Shown here piece after piece: positions 1-9,243 of a DNA stretch of 64,000 nt; the first letter of the stretch is position 1; each line of letters begins with the position of its first letter. The stretch covers positions 18,867,000 to 18,930,999 of the forward strand of contig NC_079907.1 of NCBI RefSeq assembly GCF_024868665.1, written 5' to 3'. The DNA is from Triplophysa rosa (lineage: Eukaryota; Chordata; Actinopteri; Cypriniformes; Nemacheilidae). A model generated the notes under the pieces. The model saw only the letters and a list, made by a program, of their open reading frames with translations. It had not been told where the DNA came from and did not search any database. A program made the position numbers and the translations under genes.

Positions 1-457
1 ATATTGTAGCTGTCGAGAGATAAAGCGTCTGGAGATGGTTAAACTATTGGTTATGTTCAAAGTGCAGAAAATTACAGTTGTGTGCCGTGTTTGCAAAGCA
101 CATAAGAATTTGTAGGCTACTCTGCTAACTACTGTGCTGGAAATCCATAAAAACTATTACAAAACCACACTAGTATCTCCATGAAAGTGTAAGCGATGGA
201 ATCTCACATCTGTCATGCGAGCTGAATTCTCCTTTATTTTCTGTTGACACGAGGAAGAGATTCATGTGTGAGAGTAAATTTCTTCTAAAAGCAGCCTGTC
301 CTCGAAGAAATATGACTCAACAGGTTGTTTGTGCATGTCGCTTATTACGACAACAGTTCACGTTTTAAATTTAAGCGATTGTTATGAAAAAGACCCCATG
401 TCGTTTTGTGCAGTCAGATAAAGACGCATTTATTTTTGCATTTGTAAAAGTATTAAT
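1..457. other. Unannotated AT-rich DNA
   Basis: I see no convincing ORF, repeat boundary or RNA gene in this stretch. Confidence 0.5.
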
Positions 458-1376
458 TGTCAGGTCCCGGGTTTGAGCACCTGTTTGTTTGTTCTTTGTT
501 GATCACATGGTGCGGTTTGACAGCTCACCGTGTGCTCGGTGTCTGCGTCGGTTACCCCGCCCCCCTCGTTTCACTATTACCCACTCATTATTGTTTCACT
601 CGCCTCACCTGGTTTCACTTTAGCTTTCCTCTCTCCCCTCTTGGTTGCTCATCACGCTCTGATTTCCTCCTCTATATTACCCCCGGGGTTTTTCCTCTGT
701 CCTGTGTTGGTCCGTTAATGTTGGTTGAGTGTTGTTCCTCTAATTTAATCTGGGTTTTAGCCTTCATAATCACTCTTTGTGCCTAGGCTCCAACTCTAGT
801 TTGTATGCACTGTGCCTGCCATTCACCTGTCTACAGATCCCGGCTGCTCTAGTGTCTTTCAGTGGAGGTGTTTTTCCTTGGCGTTGCTGCAACTTGGATC
901 TTGTGGACTTTACCTAGTACCCTGCCTTGTGGAGATTCGTCTAGGACCTTGCCTTGTGGATATTCGTCTAGTACCTTGCCTTGTGGATATTCGTCTAGTA
1001 CCTTGCCTTGTGGAGATTCGTTTAGCAACTTGCCTTGTGGAGATTCGTCTGGCAACTTGCCTTGTGGAATATTCAGAACTCTGCCCTACGGCATTACGAG
1101 ATTCTTACTCTTTATTGTGAGACTATTATTTTTGGACTCTTCCTTATGTTATACGTTGGTTTGTTTCTGGAAGAATTATTATTTTTGTGGAACTATTGAG
1201 GAGCTACGTTCCCACATGGTGGGAACTTATTTTTTTGGTCTACCCCCCTGCATTATTATAATACCCATTCCCCTTATTACGGCCGAGCCCTTGCCCCTTA
1301 TTTATCCTTTGCACCCGATCTGGGCAAGTACCCTCTGCCTTGGCGGAGTTCTTCAACAGGTATGCAAACAATGACA
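458..1376 (+). mobile_element. LTR-like repeat, probably a degenerate solo LTR
   Basis: The segment starts TGTCAGG and shares an ordered set of landmarks with the better-bounded solo LTR at 60703-61761: a GAGCAC...CACATGGT block, GACAGC, ACCCCGCCCC, CTCTCCCCTC, GATTTCC...CTATATT and CCTGTGT. It is C/T-rich on the plus strand, as many fish gypsy LTRs are. The 3' limit is uncertain: ATGACA at 1371-1376 is only a candidate, and no matching target duplication is visible (ATTAAT on the left, TCATTT on the right). The long open frames here are by-products of a C/T-rich sequence without stops and are not treated as genes. Confidence 0.45.
914..1075 (+). repeat. 27-bp minisatellite, 6 units
   Basis: Six consecutive 27-bp units start at 914, 941, 968, 995, 1022 and 1049, each of the form CTAGTACCTTGCCTTGTGG followed by AKATTCGT. 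The 27-bp period keeps frames open on both strands, which explains the ORFs there. It lies inside the LTR-like repeat and is absent from the related copy at 60703-61761. Confidence 0.9.
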
Positions 1377-1859
1377 TCATTTCTCACTTTTTTCTCCTCA
1401 ACAGGTACAATCAAACACAACAGGTAAGTATCCACAAAAGTATTCAGCTAATCAACAAACAATGCTCAAAATATCAAAATCAATTGCACTGGCAATAAAC
1501 CCATAAATACACTGTTTAACAATGACAATTTGTCCCTCCTCCTCATCAATTCCCTGCCTTCTTCATCACAGTTACTTTATACATTGCATGCCACATACAT
1601 AACCGAATTTAGCTAGCTGCTGAACAATATCCCAATTAGCAATTAGCATTAGTCTAAAAAATGAAATATAATACAGAAAACTCTCGACATGTCAACAAAA
1701 CATAAACAGAACATCTTCCCAAACACATATCAAGCTTATTTAAAAACCTCGAAAGCATAAACACTCATTCAAAGTACCTGGAAAAGGGAGATGTAAATAA
1801 CCATAACCATAAGTTCCCTCCTCCTCAGCACGAGCTGACCGATAAATCTAACACACCAA
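1377..1859. other. Unannotated stretch with splice-like motifs
   Basis: No coding region is recognised. Around 1383-1430 a pyrimidine run ends in CAACAG and 19 nt later a CAG precedes GTAAGT. This would fit a micro-exon at 1405-1423 but may be chance. Confidence 0.3.
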
Positions 1860-2130
1860 GAGAGGCCGGACTTAAGGCAGAACAGCCAATCATCAGCCGG
1901 TCACACTCAAAGCCGGTGTCATGTTTGAGAGGGAGGGAAGAGGAGGCAGCCGCATCGAGCGCAGACACAGAGCGGCCAGAGAAACAGAGGAGCGACTGCT
2001 GTAAGGCGTTTGTGCAAAACTGCGGAAAAACTGCAGAAAAAGTGCGGGTGATGAAAACGACAGTAATAGTCTGGTGAACGGTGAAATATTGGCGCCGGCT
2101 CTTACATCAGACAGCACATCTGATCGGTAA
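1860..2130. other. CpG-rich patch, possible old promoter or repeat 5' end
   Basis: This segment is clearly richer in G+C and CpG than its AT-rich surroundings (GCCGG, CATCGAGCGC, GGCGCCGG). It could be a promoter-like CpG patch or the end of an unrecognised transposon. No TATA box or initiator can be assigned, so function is not claimed. Confidence 0.2.
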
Positions 2131-2337
2131 TGCGAGGGAGAGGAGAGCGCTCCTTCTCAAAGTTATATTGTATTAAGTCTCGTTTGTGGCCAAGAAAGAC
2201 TTTTAACACGGATGTTCTTGGAATACTACATGTCACATGGTTAAAAGCATGGATTTTAACGATATCATTAGGGTTTTTTTGCTCAGCTAAAGTTCTAAAG
2301 AAGACTTTTTATCGGTAAGTAAATAATAGAAAATTTG

Positions 2338-2410
2338 TCGGGCTGTCAACGTTAACGCGTTAACCCATGCGATATTTTTTACATAAAAAATATTAACGCA
2401 ATTAAAGCAG
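2338..2410. repeat. hAT-type transposon end fragment
   Basis: The sequence GGGCTGTCAACGTTAACGCG and the following GTTAACC, CATGCGAT and AATATTAACGCAATTAA blocks resemble a widespread vertebrate hAT terminal region known for GTTAACGCGTTAA. Only one end is seen, with no opposite terminus or target duplication. Confidence 0.35.
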
Positions 2411-3269
2411 CATCCGTTTGTTTTGTCATCCTTTGTCTAGCGTTACATTATATAATCACGCTCTTATTCATGTAGGCTTTTAAACCACTTAAGCGCGATT
2501 TGAAACAGTTGCTTTTACACGTTCAGTGTAGATAGACAGCTTCTAGCTGTGTTACGTGGAAAAACGCAACAGGACAGCTCTTAAAGGGGCCGCATTCTTA
2601 AATCTGCTGCTGTGACTCCTGTCACTAATGTTAAAGTCCCCATGAACCGGAAGTTGTGATCGTTTTTACTTCCGTATTTTGACGCATTTCCGAGTGCAAG
2701 GGAATTTCACGGCTTTTGTCCTTCTCTGCGATTTGATTGGCTGTGTAAAAACAGCCTTTGCATTTTGAAATGGAACTGGCAGCCGACTTGACAGTTGAAG
2801 GGGAGGAGTTAACAGATGCTCCGAAGCCATTTAGAACGTATGTCATTTAAGATGTTAAGTTATTACAGGAAGCAAGTGCATTTTCAAATTTTAGCTAAAG
2901 ATCATGAGGGCACACAAATTTTAAAAAGAGAATGGCCCACATTGATAAACTATTTACAATAAACGCTGCAATATTTCATGAAAAAATAGGCATTGTAATT
3001 TTTTATTTCACTGGGATCTTATGAGAGGACAAAAGAAAAAATGAATTCAATGTGTTTTCTAGCTTTAATGACAATTCGTCTATATTTAATTTAGAATTTA
3101 GCATTAAAGACTGTAAAGTGTTTGAGAACTTTATTCAATTTATGTATATTTCCTACCTGTTAGACATGATAGCTCTCAGTTATACTATTGAAATGCTATA
3201 ATTAATGTAATTAGATCAAATAATTAGAATAGTAAATATAAGAAATAAATATTGAGTTAATATTAATGT
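2411..3269. other. AT-rich stretch with one repeat-like motif
   Basis: No gene is seen. TTAAAGTCCCCATGAACCGG at 2630-2649 looks like the start of a common fish interspersed repeat with TTAA at its edge, but its other end was not found. Confidence 0.3.
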
Positions 3270-3277
3270 TTTTTAAT

Positions 3278-4004
3278 CAGAGGTGTAAAGAGTACCTGAA
3301 AACCATACTTAAGTAAAAGTACAGATACCTTGCAGTGAAAATTACTCCATTACAAGTTACAAGTCACCAATTCCAAAACGACTTCAGTAAAAGTCTTCTA
3401 GTATCTGATTTTAACAGTACTTGAGTATTTTACTCATACTGAATGTAGGCTCAAAGCAGCACTATAGTCCTCAACACTTAAGAGACACGTCAGTGAAAAA
3501 CAAGAAACAGTCGATACGTGAGGAGAGCAATCGCATTTATTTTCTTAAATCATAATAAGACTGAACACCTCAAAATTGCAACAAGTCATGGCCTACACCA
3601 TAACTTTTATAACAAATAACACCATATAACCATTTTATAACACCATAGCATCTATTACAAACACCCAAGTCTCATTTAAGCTCAAGCGCTCTAGGTAAAC
3701 CAAACTCCTTCCAAAAAGGTCTCTTAAGTACCTTCAATGCCCTTTAAATGGCAATATTAATTCTTCTGTAGCAAAAATAAACTGCTGCAAAAAAAGATAG
3801 GTGCCATGCAAAATGTAATGTGTAATTGCATTAGTCATTACAAATGTAGTGGAGTAAAGAGTACATATACTTGTTCAAAAATGTAGTCAAGTAGAGAGTA
3901 AAAGTTGCTAATATCTTTAATACTCAGTACAACTATACAAAGTAGCCAAAAAGATACTTAAGTACAGTAACTAATTACATTTACTCCAATACTTTACACC
4001 ACTG
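3278..4004. mobile_element. Non-autonomous hAT-type DNA transposon (727 bp)
   Basis: The ends are CAGAGGTGTAAAG and CTTTACACCACTG, a 13-bp terminal inverted repeat with one mismatch. It is flanked by a perfect 8-bp target duplication, TTTTTAAT, at 3270-3277 and 4005-4012, the size expected for hAT insertion. The subterminal regions carry the AAGTA / TACTT-rich motifs typical of this fish family. There is no transposase ORF, so it would need a hAT transposase supplied in trans. Confidence 0.92.
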
Positions 4005-4239
4005 TTTTTAATAGCATTGAAAGTTTAGTATGTGAACTTGTGCTTATATAAAACACAAATTAAAAATAAGTATTAGCTATAAAATGTAATTACTGTAACA
4101 GAAAATTTGATAAAATAATTAGAAAAGTAAATATAAGAAATAAATATAAAATGAAATTAAAATATTAGAAAATTAGATAAAATAATAATAATAGATAATT
4201 AAATATGATAATAATAATAGCAATAAAATGTAATAAACA

Positions 4240-4330
4240 CTGTAGAAGACACTGTGGCGTGGCAATAAAATGAAGGGGGCCGTTGGGTTTGAGCCCCAGG
4301 GCCCAATTTGTTCTTAATCCGGCCCTGATC
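4240..4330. repeat. Right end of a CAGGGCCGG-type hAT element (fragment)
   Basis: The segment runs through GGGGGCC, GAGCCCCAGGGCCCAATTTG and TTAATCCGGCCCTG, the reverse complement of the CAGGGCCGGATTAA terminus found on Tip100-like hAT elements. A start of the same type is seen at 13253. No partner end is visible nearby. Confidence 0.4.
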
Positions 4331-4541
4331 ATAAGTGCTCCTCGCTCAGGCACCCGTCACTATTATTAGAGCACAACTCAAAATCAACGATTTTTTATCT
4401 TTGGTAGATCAGTTACTTATTTCAAGGGATAGTTCACTGGCTGACTGATCTGTCGAATTGCAAATGTGCATACTGCAATGATCACCAATAAATTAATGAT
4501 TTTACTTCAAAACGTTATGTTCTGTATAATAAAAAAATTAA

Positions 4542-4628
4542 AGGGGTCATATGACACAGCTAAAACAAATGTTATCGTATGTTTTAGATGTAATGCAATG
4601 GTGTATACATGATTTAAGGTTAAAAAAC
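4542..4628. mobile_element. Kolobok-type terminal fragment
   Basis: After TTAA at 4538-4541 the sequence begins AGGGGTCATATGACACAGCT and continues through GTTTTAGATGTAA, GCAATGGTGTATACA and a TTAAAAAAC block. In that order these match the reverse complement of the right end of the larger element ending at 39039, so the two are copies of one family. It is cut off at about 4628, where unrelated sequence starting TGTCACGGCGG begins. Confidence 0.6.
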
Positions 4629-4878
4629 TGTCACGGCGGTGCGTGGAAGAACCCAAGCTCAGGCAGCAGTAGCGAACACACAATACTTTATTATAAAATA
4701 AAAAACCTCGTGGTTCCTCGCCACCATTTGCATACTGTTTTGCCCTATTTGCCTGGCCGGGGGGCTGCTTTAGAATTAGAATCTTAAAGTTTTACTTAAT
4801 TAATATTGCATATAGGAATTTATAATTTGTTTAATGTTTGACCTCTGTTTCGCTTTCACTCTGATTTCACTATGCATG

Positions 4879-4918
4879 CGTGTGTGTGTGTGTGTGTGTG
4901 CGTGTGTGTGTGTGTGTA
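4879..4918 (+). repeat. (TG)n microsatellite
   Basis: A TG dinucleotide run with two CG-type interruptions, trailing into imperfect TGTG/CGTG sequence to about 4975. The cysteine- and valine-rich frames here are artefacts of this repeat. Confidence 0.95.
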
Positions 4919-5261
4919 TGCGCGTCCGTGTGTCTGCGCGTCCGTGTGTGTGTCTATGTCTATGTGTGTTAGTACATTGCATATTGTGTGTGTGGAGTGT
5001 TTTTTTATGGGCATGTCTGTCTTCTGTGTTTTCACCTTTTTCTTGTTTTTACAGGTATAACTTTAATTGTTTTGCTTATAGTCAATATGTCTCATGTACA
5101 GCTGCTTTGTAATAATGAAACTGGTAAAAAGCGCTATATAAATAAAGTTGAGTTGAGTTGTAACCTTTCATTTATTTATATAAATAACAACTCGAAGACA
5201 TGAAACAAGGAAATTTAAACCCAGTGTAGTAATTATAATGATCTCTCTGCCCTGTTCTGTT

Positions 5262-5516
5262 TACATTTAGTCATTTAGCAGACGCTTTTATCCAAAGCGA
5301 CTTACAAAGAGTTCAGGGAGCAGTAAGCGATATTTCATACAGGCGCAATAATACAATAGGTGCTAATACAAAGTTACTAGTTTCAACAAAAGCTAGACCA
5401 CTACCTGTTGAGAGAAAGAGAGAGGGTTAGGTTTTTTTTTGTCTGTCAAGTATTCACAGAAGAGAAGGGTTTTAAGTAGTTTTTTGAATGTTGCGAGAGA
5501 TGTGGTTGACCGGACC
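5262..5516 (+). repeat. LINE/SINE 3'-tail-type repeat fragment
   Basis: It opens with TTTAGTCATTTAGCAGACGC and TTTTATCCAAAGCGACTTAC, a conserved fish L2-like tail found at the ends of several SINEs and non-autonomous repeats. The continuation to about 5516 looks like the body of the same repeat, but I cannot name the family. Confidence 0.5.
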
Positions 5517-5796
5517 TGTAACAATTCACTTTCTGCCTGCTTCCATCACCGGACTACAGTACCCATAATCCTTGGCGCCCATCTCACCTGATCTCCATCT
5601 CTGGACATTATTTGTTAATCCCCATCACTTGTATATCCCTCGTTACCTGTATTATTTAAGTTATCCCCATGATTGTGTTCATTGTCCAGTATTGAATGTC
5701 TACGGTGTTGTGCTTTTTTCCTGTGTTCTCCAAGGATTAAAGAAAACCTGTTTGATTATCTGCTTGTTTCGAGTGTTCCCTGCATGAACTGTGACA
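5517..5796 (+). mobile_element. Putative 5' LTR (280 bp)
   Basis: Starts TGTAACAATTC and ends AACTGTGACA, giving TG...CA borders. Near its 3' end are an AAGGATTAAAGAAAACC segment and pyrimidine-rich sequence, as in other short fish LTRs. An ORF follows 24 bp downstream. No second LTR, target duplication or convincing primer site was found, so this rests on borders and context only. Confidence 0.45.
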
Positions 5797-5819
5797 GAAT
5801 ACTGGACCTAAACTTCACG

Positions 5820-6089
5820 ATGCCATCGCTGCCACCAGGACTGACCGATATCTTCATGGCAGATATGGAGATGCAGGAGATACGACAGGCTCCGGTCCCG
5901 TCCGGCATCCAAAGACGTTCAGAGCCGGTTCCGCCCGGCCTCCAAGTATGTTCAGAGCCGGTCCCGTCCGGCCTCCAAGTGTGTTCAGAGCCGGTCCCGT
6001 CCGGCCTCCAAGTGTGTTCAGAGCCGGTCCCGTCCGGCCTCCAAGTGTGTTCAGAGCCCGCTGCCCAGCCTCCAGAGCCCGCTGCCTAG
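5820..6089 (+). pseudogene. Repeat-bearing N-terminal ORF, possibly LTR-element gag
   Basis: An ATG 24 bp after the putative LTR opens a frame of 89 residues beginning MPSLPPGLTDIF. From about residue 33 it consists of 11-residue units (SEPVPSGLQVC) encoded by a 33-bp tandem repeat, then proline/alanine-rich EPAAQPPEPAA units encoded by a 21-bp repeat, ending at a TAG. The change from 33-bp to 21-bp units and the early stop suggest a truncated proline-rich gag leader. No zinc knuckle, protease or RT follows before the minus-strand retroelement begins at about 6243. I do not recognise the protein and its function is unknown. Confidence 0.35.
5918..6049 (+). repeat. 33-bp tandem repeat, 4 units
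   Basis: Units start at 5918, 5951, 5984 and 6017, each TTCAGAGCCGGTCCCGTCCG followed by GCCTCCAAGTGTG with few changes. They encode an 11-residue unit in the plus frame. Confidence 0.9.
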
Positions 6090-6198
6090 CCTCCAGAGCC
6101 CGCTGCCCAGCTGCCAGAGCCCGCTGCTCAGCCCCCAGAGCCTGCTGCTCAGCCGCCAGAGCCCGCGGACCAGCTGCCAGAGCCCGCTGTCCAGCCGC
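6052..6198 (+). repeat. 21-bp tandem repeat, 7 units
   Basis: Seven units of the form CAGAGCCCGCTGCCCAGCCTC begin at 6052 and repeat every 21 bp with substitutions. It abuts the 33-bp array, with which it shares the CAGAGCC start. Confidence 0.85.
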
Positions 6199-6242
6199 CG
6201 GAGCCTACTGGAGTGGTTCCTCCAGTAGGAGCAGTAGAAATA

Positions 6243-6305
6243 GAAGCAGCAGCAGCATCTGGGGTGACTCTCCCGGTTTAGCTGGGAGAGCAGCTCAACC
6301 CCCCC
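6243..6305 (-). repeat. Candidate outer split direct repeat (B2)
   Basis: A 63-bp block, from GAAGCAGCAGCAGCATCTGG through TTTAGCTGGGAGAGCAGCTC, matches 6700-6762 at 60 of 63 positions in the same orientation. Beyond both blocks the sequences diverge. Confidence 0.7.
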
Positions 6306-6390
6306 TAGAACAGAGCATGCAACAATGACAACAGAGTGCCATTGATTTAAGTAAAACACTAGTTAAAGGATGAGCTGGGGAGGTGGTGGG

Positions 6391-6410
6391 TTGAAAAGCA
6401 GCATGCAGTG
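6391..6410 (-). repeat. Candidate internal split direct repeat (A2)
   Basis: TTGAAAAGCAGCATGCAGTG is identical to 10709-10728. The following GGAAGC also matches a second degenerate copy at 10683-10703. Confidence 0.6.
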
Positions 6411-6699
6411 GAAGCAGCGAGTCAGGCTTGGCTGAAACAGAATTTAAATAAGGCGCTCAATTGAGAGAACGTATCGGATCATCTGATATGGGCTGGGTTT
6501 GAATTTGTGATCAGCTGATGACAGCTGATATCCAAGCTTGACTACAAGGCCTGCCTGAACTAACGCCGATTCTTGATTTCAGTCAGGACCTTTCAAGTCA
6601 AGAAAAACACAAGTAAACAATATTTTATTGGCAGATTGTTGAATTTACATTTTTTGGTGGTATGTTCTAAATTCCCCGCTCCATGAAAAGTGAGACAGG

Positions 6700-6762
6700 G
6701 AAGCAGCAACAGCATCTGGGGTGACTCTACCGGTTTAGCTGGGAGAGCAGCTCAACCACCCC
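6700..6762 (-). repeat. Candidate inner split direct repeat (B1)
   Basis: The partner of 6243-6305. It lies between the recombinase ORF end and the A2 repeat, where B1 is expected in an A1-ORFs-B1-A2-B2 element. Confidence 0.65.
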
Positions 6763-7091
6763 AAACAAAACCATCCCAGGCAAACCTCTCTGGCTCTTCC
6801 TGCCAAATCGAAGAGCCAGCAGATGAACTAAAAAGTGGTTCAGAGTACTGACTTTAACGGAAACTTGAATTACTGCACTTCTCATGTTATTGCCTTCCCA
6901 AGACAAGTCGCTTGATCTTTAACTGTTATCATATGGATAAAAGCATCTGCCAAATGAATAGTGTGAATGCAAGTTACTGCAAGAGCTGACTGATTTGATG
7001 AAAGAAGCATGAGAAGTGTAGCAATATTAAGCAAAATAGAATAAATTAAATTAGTAAATGCGCCCGATATAAAAAAATTTCAAGCCACAAT
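6763..7091. other. Element 3' region without ORF
   Basis: Sequence between B1 and the end of the partial recombinase frame. It holds TGGATAAAAGCATCTGCCAA at about 6945-6965, a fish L2-like tail motif that suggests a small SINE-tail remnant. The C-terminal catalytic part of the recombinase expected here is missing. Confidence 0.4.
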
Positions 7092-7457
7092 TCAAAGAGC
7101 TGCACTCATAGCTTTTTGAGCCTCGAGGATGGCTTGATTGATTGAAGGCTGCATTTTTCTCGATTCAAAACAATGAACTATAAAAGCACTGACACATGAA
7201 ATATCAACAGGCAGAACAGCTACAGAGCAGGTGGCACAGAAAGAACTGAAGTGAGACCAAGCGGAGTCGTACATTTTTAATGTGGATATAGCTAGACCTT
7301 TATGCATATAGCGAGTTGCAGAGTGCAAATAAGACTGAAGGGTCGTGTCTATACAGTAAGGTTTGGCTGAAAGAGGGGCAGACCAGGCTGGATGGCGCAG
7401 CCTCTGGACATAGGAGATGGAATTTCTGAAATTCAAATCGAGACAAAGAATCAGCAA
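7092..7457 (-). pseudogene. Tyrosine recombinase, N-terminal part only
   Basis: The frame encodes an alpha-helical segment containing LQSYLHSATRYMHKGLAIST and YDSAWSHFSSFC, typical of the SAM-like core-binding domain at the start of DIRS/Ngaro recombinases. These enzymes join a circular DNA intermediate to the genome, replacing an integrase. The frame stops at 7092 after AMSAAL, before any catalytic domain. The Arg-His-Arg-Tyr residues needed for strand exchange are absent, so this copy cannot be active. It overlaps the end of the RNase H frame in a different phase, so a frameshift separates the two. Confidence 0.65.
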
Positions 7458-7905
7458 TTTGATTGTTTAAACCTGGAATGTGAGCTGCCCGGAATTTGAA
7501 GTTACCCATGACTGATAGCCAAGTAAGGTGCCTATCAAATATATTAATGAATGGCACTGAGGATCGACACTTATTTATTATATAAACGGTTGACTCGTGG
7601 TCGCAAAAGAAAAGGATTTGTTTCCTAGCCCAGTGTTTACCCCACAAAATATAGTCTATTAGAATGGGATACAGTTCCAACAGAGCGGTTGACAAGATTG
7701 TATCAGGTACAGATAGCAGCTCATTTGGCCATGCGCTAGCAAACCATTGACCATTAAAAACCTCCCCAAAACCAATGGAAGGCGCAGCATCTGTGTACAA
7801 TTTAAGGGCTGCAGAAGACTCGAGATCATCATTATAAAAGAAAGAGATGCCGTTCCAGTTATCGCAGCAAAGACCAGAAGCTAAGAACTGATCTGCAACC
7901 TGCAT
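7300..7905 (-). pseudogene. RNase H domain of the DIRS-order retroelement
   Basis: Recognisable RNase H features in order: LYTDAAPSIGFGEVFNGQWF (first catalytic Asp strand), an ELYPILIDYILWG helix with the catalytic Glu, FFCDHESTVYIINK (Asp strand) and the AHIPGLNNQIADSLSR motif with the final Asp. The domain degrades the RNA strand during reverse transcription. The far end of the same frame runs out of phase with the recombinase frame. It follows the RT directly but in a shifted frame. Confidence 0.75.
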
Positions 7906-9202
7906 CTAAGGTAACTACGTCCTTAAGATCCTTGACTGACTTTGAGAGGTCAAGAAGCCTAGCTATAAAGGACCTGCCCTTGGGAATAATTTGCATTGCA
8001 AAATTAAGGTGGCCTAACAACGAAAGCAAATCTCTTTTAGAAAAAGATGCTGACATCCGAACATTTCTCATGACTTGTCTAATGCGATTTAATTTTTCGA
8101 TGGGCAATGAGGCTTGCATGAGATTGGAATCTAATGTGATGCCGAGAAACTCGATAACTTTAAGGGGACCTATCATTTTTCTGACGGAGAGAGGAATGCA
8201 CAATTTGTTGAACGTGTATTTTAGTGAAGTGAAAGTGACCTATTTGTCAGGTATGGTGACCCATACCCGAAATGTGACCTCTGAATTTAACCCATCCAGA
8301 GAGTAGTGAACACACGCACAGCAAGTCGTGAACACACGTACACACGGAGCAGTGGGCAGCTATCACTGCAGCACCCGGGGAGCAAGTAGGGGTAAGGTGA
8401 CTTGCTCAAGGGCACCTCAGTCGTTACCCACTGGCCCCGAGAATCGAACCGGCAAGCTTCTGGTCACGAGTCCGACTCTCTAACCATTAGGCCACGACTG
8501 CCTGAGATGTTTAGTGTCAAGATGCAGCGATCTGATTTTGCGTGTGGATAATCTATTAATAGAAAATCATCTAAAAAGTGAAGCACGAACGGCAATTTGC
8601 AGTTGTTGAGAAGAATCCAACACAATGCTTCTGACAGTGAATTAAATATGTTTGGACTGCTGCGACAGCCAAAGGTAAGCCTAACTGCAAATAAAAAACA
8701 TTTATTTCTCCATTTAACTCCAAATAAAGGCCACTGTGATGGATGTAAAGGCATAACTTTAAAGGCGTCTGAGATATCTGCCTTTGCTAGCCAAGCGCCT
8801 CTACCTGCTTGCTTGATTGCATCATCAATGGAGGCATAAAAAAGAGAAAAAGTAGCTGAAGGAATAAGACTTATATAAGTATTATATATAATACTTTGAT
8901 CATTGTCATTTTGAGGGGTGGAGAGATAAATAATCGCTTTTTAACAGAATATTTACGGGTAGCGATTCCTATGGGATTAATTTGATGGGTTGTGAAGGGG
9001 GATGTATCAAACGCCCAATCATAAAACCTTTCTTAACCTCCTTTTCTAACAATAAATCTACCACTTCACTTTCTTTTGAAGCAGAAAGCAAGTTTTTACA
9101 GACAAAAGAGGACTTAGGTAACAGAGACAATCCTGCAAGAAAACCATGGACAAGACCAGTTAATAAATAATTGACAAAACAGCGATTGGGATGATTTCTC
9201 AA
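7859..9202 (-). pseudogene. Reverse transcriptase of the DIRS-order retroelement, SINE-interrupted
   Basis: Three blocks of one RT lie in order on the minus strand. The N-terminal part (9202-8969) holds HPNRCFVNYLLTGLVHGF and EKEVKKGFMIGRL. The palm (about 8754-8520) holds FAVRLTFGCRSSPNIFNSLS and the catalytic FLDDFLLID, with both aspartates kept. The thumb side (8203-7859) holds VIEFLGITLDSNL. The HE1 SINE at 8227-8503 splits the second from the third block just after ILTLN. Stops and shifts between the first and second blocks show earlier decay. The FLDD box and neighbouring motifs are those of DIRS/Ngaro RTs rather than gypsy RTs. Confidence 0.8.
8227..8503 (-). mobile_element. HE1-type tRNA-derived SINE
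   Basis: On the minus strand the copy begins GGCAGTCGTGGCCTAATGGT, with a tRNA-like A box (GTGGCCTAATGG) and B box (GGTTCGATTCT). It continues through the body motifs GAGGTGCCCTTGAGCAAG, GCCCACTGCTCCG and GGATGGGTTAAAT, and ends in GGGTCACCATACC and a GTCACTTTCACTTCACT tail. This is the layout of HE1, known from fish and sharks. The direct repeat TTTAGTG at 8220-8226 and 8510-8516 is a plausible target duplication. Insertion is into the RT of the host retroelement. Confidence 0.88.
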
Positions 9203-9243
9203 TGCTCCTCCCAGCTTGGGGACGTTGACTGGAGTTGAAGGTT

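Noticed and set aside
914..1075. A CRISPR-like array of 27-bp repeats
   Set aside because: The units are directly tandem without spacers, and the context is a vertebrate LTR.
4629..4790. An LTR starting TGTCACGGCGG
   Set aside because: It has an LTR-like start but no 3' border, target duplication or internal region, so it is left unassigned.
4834..5112. Cysteine/valine-rich ORFs resembling small secreted peptides
   Set aside because: They are translations of the (TG)n microsatellite and its flanks.
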